From Variovorax fucosicus (GTDB taxonomy: Bacteria; Pseudomonadota; Gammaproteobacteria; Burkholderiales; Burkholderiaceae_C), in the NCBI RefSeq assembly GCF_030316825.1, contig NZ_JASZYU010000001.1:2232001-2296000 (forward strand): a stretch of 64,000 nt of DNA, read 5' to 3'. The notes beneath the pieces were generated by a model. The model was not told the DNA's origin and did not search any database. It was given only the letters and a program-made list of their open reading frames with translations. A program made the translations under genes and the position numbers. Of this stretch, positions 63,370 through 64,000 are shown in pieces. The number at the start of each line of letters is the position of its first letter. Within the stretch, counting starts at the first letter, position 1.

Positions 63370-64000
63370 GCCAAACACATCACGATCTCGAACAGGCGTT
63401 CGGTGACATCCAGGCGCTCGTCGGCACCGGCTTCACGCGCCTGCGGCAGGGGCACTACCTGCTGCTGCAGGTTACCGATGCTGTACTCGCACGCCAATGG
63501 ATCGGCGAACTGCTGGCGCAGGGGCTGGTGCGCGCCCTCGGCGAGGTTCGCCGGCCGCACATTCCGGGCGAGGCGCCGGCCACCGCCGATACACGGCGAC
63601 CGATCGACGAATCCGTGACGCTCACCTTCAGCCATGCGGGCCTGTCGGCGCTCGGCTTGACCGACGACCTCGACCGCCCCTTTCCCAGCGCGTTCCGCGG
63701 CGGCATGGCCGAGCCTTCGCGCCGCGAGTTGCTCGACGACGACAAGACAACGGCGTGGTACTGGGGCGACACCGACCGCAATGCGGTTCACCTTCTGGTG
63801 GCGCACTTCTGGGCGGACGATGCGGTGCCCTCGCGCCTGCTCGATCCGGGCCTGCTCGCGGATCGGGGCCTGGTGAAAATGCATCGGGTGCCGACCTGCC
63901 CGGCCTACATCGACCCGCCGACGCAGGAAGACCCGGGTTCGCGCGAACCTTTCGGGTTCCGCGATGGGCTGAGCCAGCCCTTGCCCAGCGGCATCGCCTG
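63366..64000 (+). CDS. DyP-type peroxidase (partial, N-terminal part)
   Basis: The first 211 codons are present; the gene runs past the window end. The stretch EPFGFRDGLSQP contains the DyP signature GFRDG (197-201), whose Asp200 takes part in peroxide cleavage. The proximal heme histidine and the distal arginine lie in the missing C-terminal half. DyP enzymes oxidise bulky substrates with H2O2. No Tat signal is seen, so it is probably cytoplasmic. The start overlaps the stop of the membrane protein gene as ATGA. Confidence 0.88.
   Translation, partial: MSQTHHDLEQAFGDIQALVGTGFTRLRQGHYLLLQVTDAVLARQWIGELLAQGLVRALGEVRRPHIPGEAPATADTRRPIDESVTLTFSHAGLSALGLTDDLDRPFPSAFRGGMAEPSRRELLDDDKTTAWYWGDTDRNAVHLLVAHFWADDAVPSRLLDPGLLADRGLVKMHRVPTCPAYIDPPTQEDPGSREPFGFRDGLSQPLPSGIA

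Noticed and set aside
1..64000. CRISPR arrays, tRNA, rRNA, insertion sequences and prophage genes
   Set aside because: I looked for regularly spaced repeats, cloverleaf-like gaps, transposase or integrase motifs and found none; nearly all gaps are too short to hide them.

Overview
The window is a GC-rich, gene-dense chromosomal stretch that reads as a betaproteobacterium of order Burkholderiales, most likely family Comamonadaceae (Variovorax or a relative). This placement is an inference from base composition, protein style and gene order (glnE-yhdP-nitrilase, dprA-smg, def-fmt-azlCD, pgk-pyk-aldolase-purC, yajC-secD-secF). No rRNA, tRNA, insertion sequence, prophage or CRISPR array was recognised. 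Most gaps between genes are shorter than 180 bases; the largest is 290 bases.

Layout. 1-5.4 kb: a translationally coupled minus-strand set (FAD oxidoreductase, DUF1365, cyclopropane-fatty-acid synthase cut by the window edge) with a glutathione peroxidase and an acyl-ACP-desaturase-like di-iron protein, then the RlpA septal lipoprotein. 5.4-18 kb: glnE, divergent yhdP, a nitrilase-family amidase, a sensor kinase/FixJ-type regulator pair, an OmpA lipoprotein, and a 48-residue membrane protein whose start codon overlaps that of the divergent mltA. 18-22.7 kb: a four-gene set (small membrane transporter, HAD-UbiA fusion, two polytopic GT-C-type proteins) that looks like a polyprenyl-phosphate-sugar glycosylation island. 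22.7-30.5 kb: a Tat-exported PhoX phosphatase, a complete L-threonate/tetronate operon (ltnD-otnK-otnC-otnI) and an MFS exporter.

30.5-43.8 kb: an Lrp-type regulator with its own putative operator, the fused indolepyruvate ferredoxin oxidoreductase it probably controls, the Sec accessory operon yajC-secD-secF, a large DUF1631 protein, smg, dprA and a LysM protein. 43.9-53.9 kb: housekeeping run def, lipoprotein, fmt, azlC-azlD, pgk, a fatty acid desaturase, pyk, an esterase lipoprotein, a class I fructose-bisphosphate aldolase and purC, with one textbook intrinsic terminator.

54-64 kb: accessory region. A LuxR-type and a Crp/Fnr-type regulator precede a patatin-like phospholipase, divergent from a tightly overlapping set: a zinc-ribbon/cyclase-like/ATPase regulator, a cytochrome P450, an unrecognised polytopic protein with soluble domains at both ends, and a DyP-type peroxidase that runs off the window. 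A lipase, a P450 and a heme peroxidase together suggest an uncharacterised lipid-oxidation (oxylipin-like) pathway; this and the pentose-glycosylation island are the best candidates for undescribed biology here.
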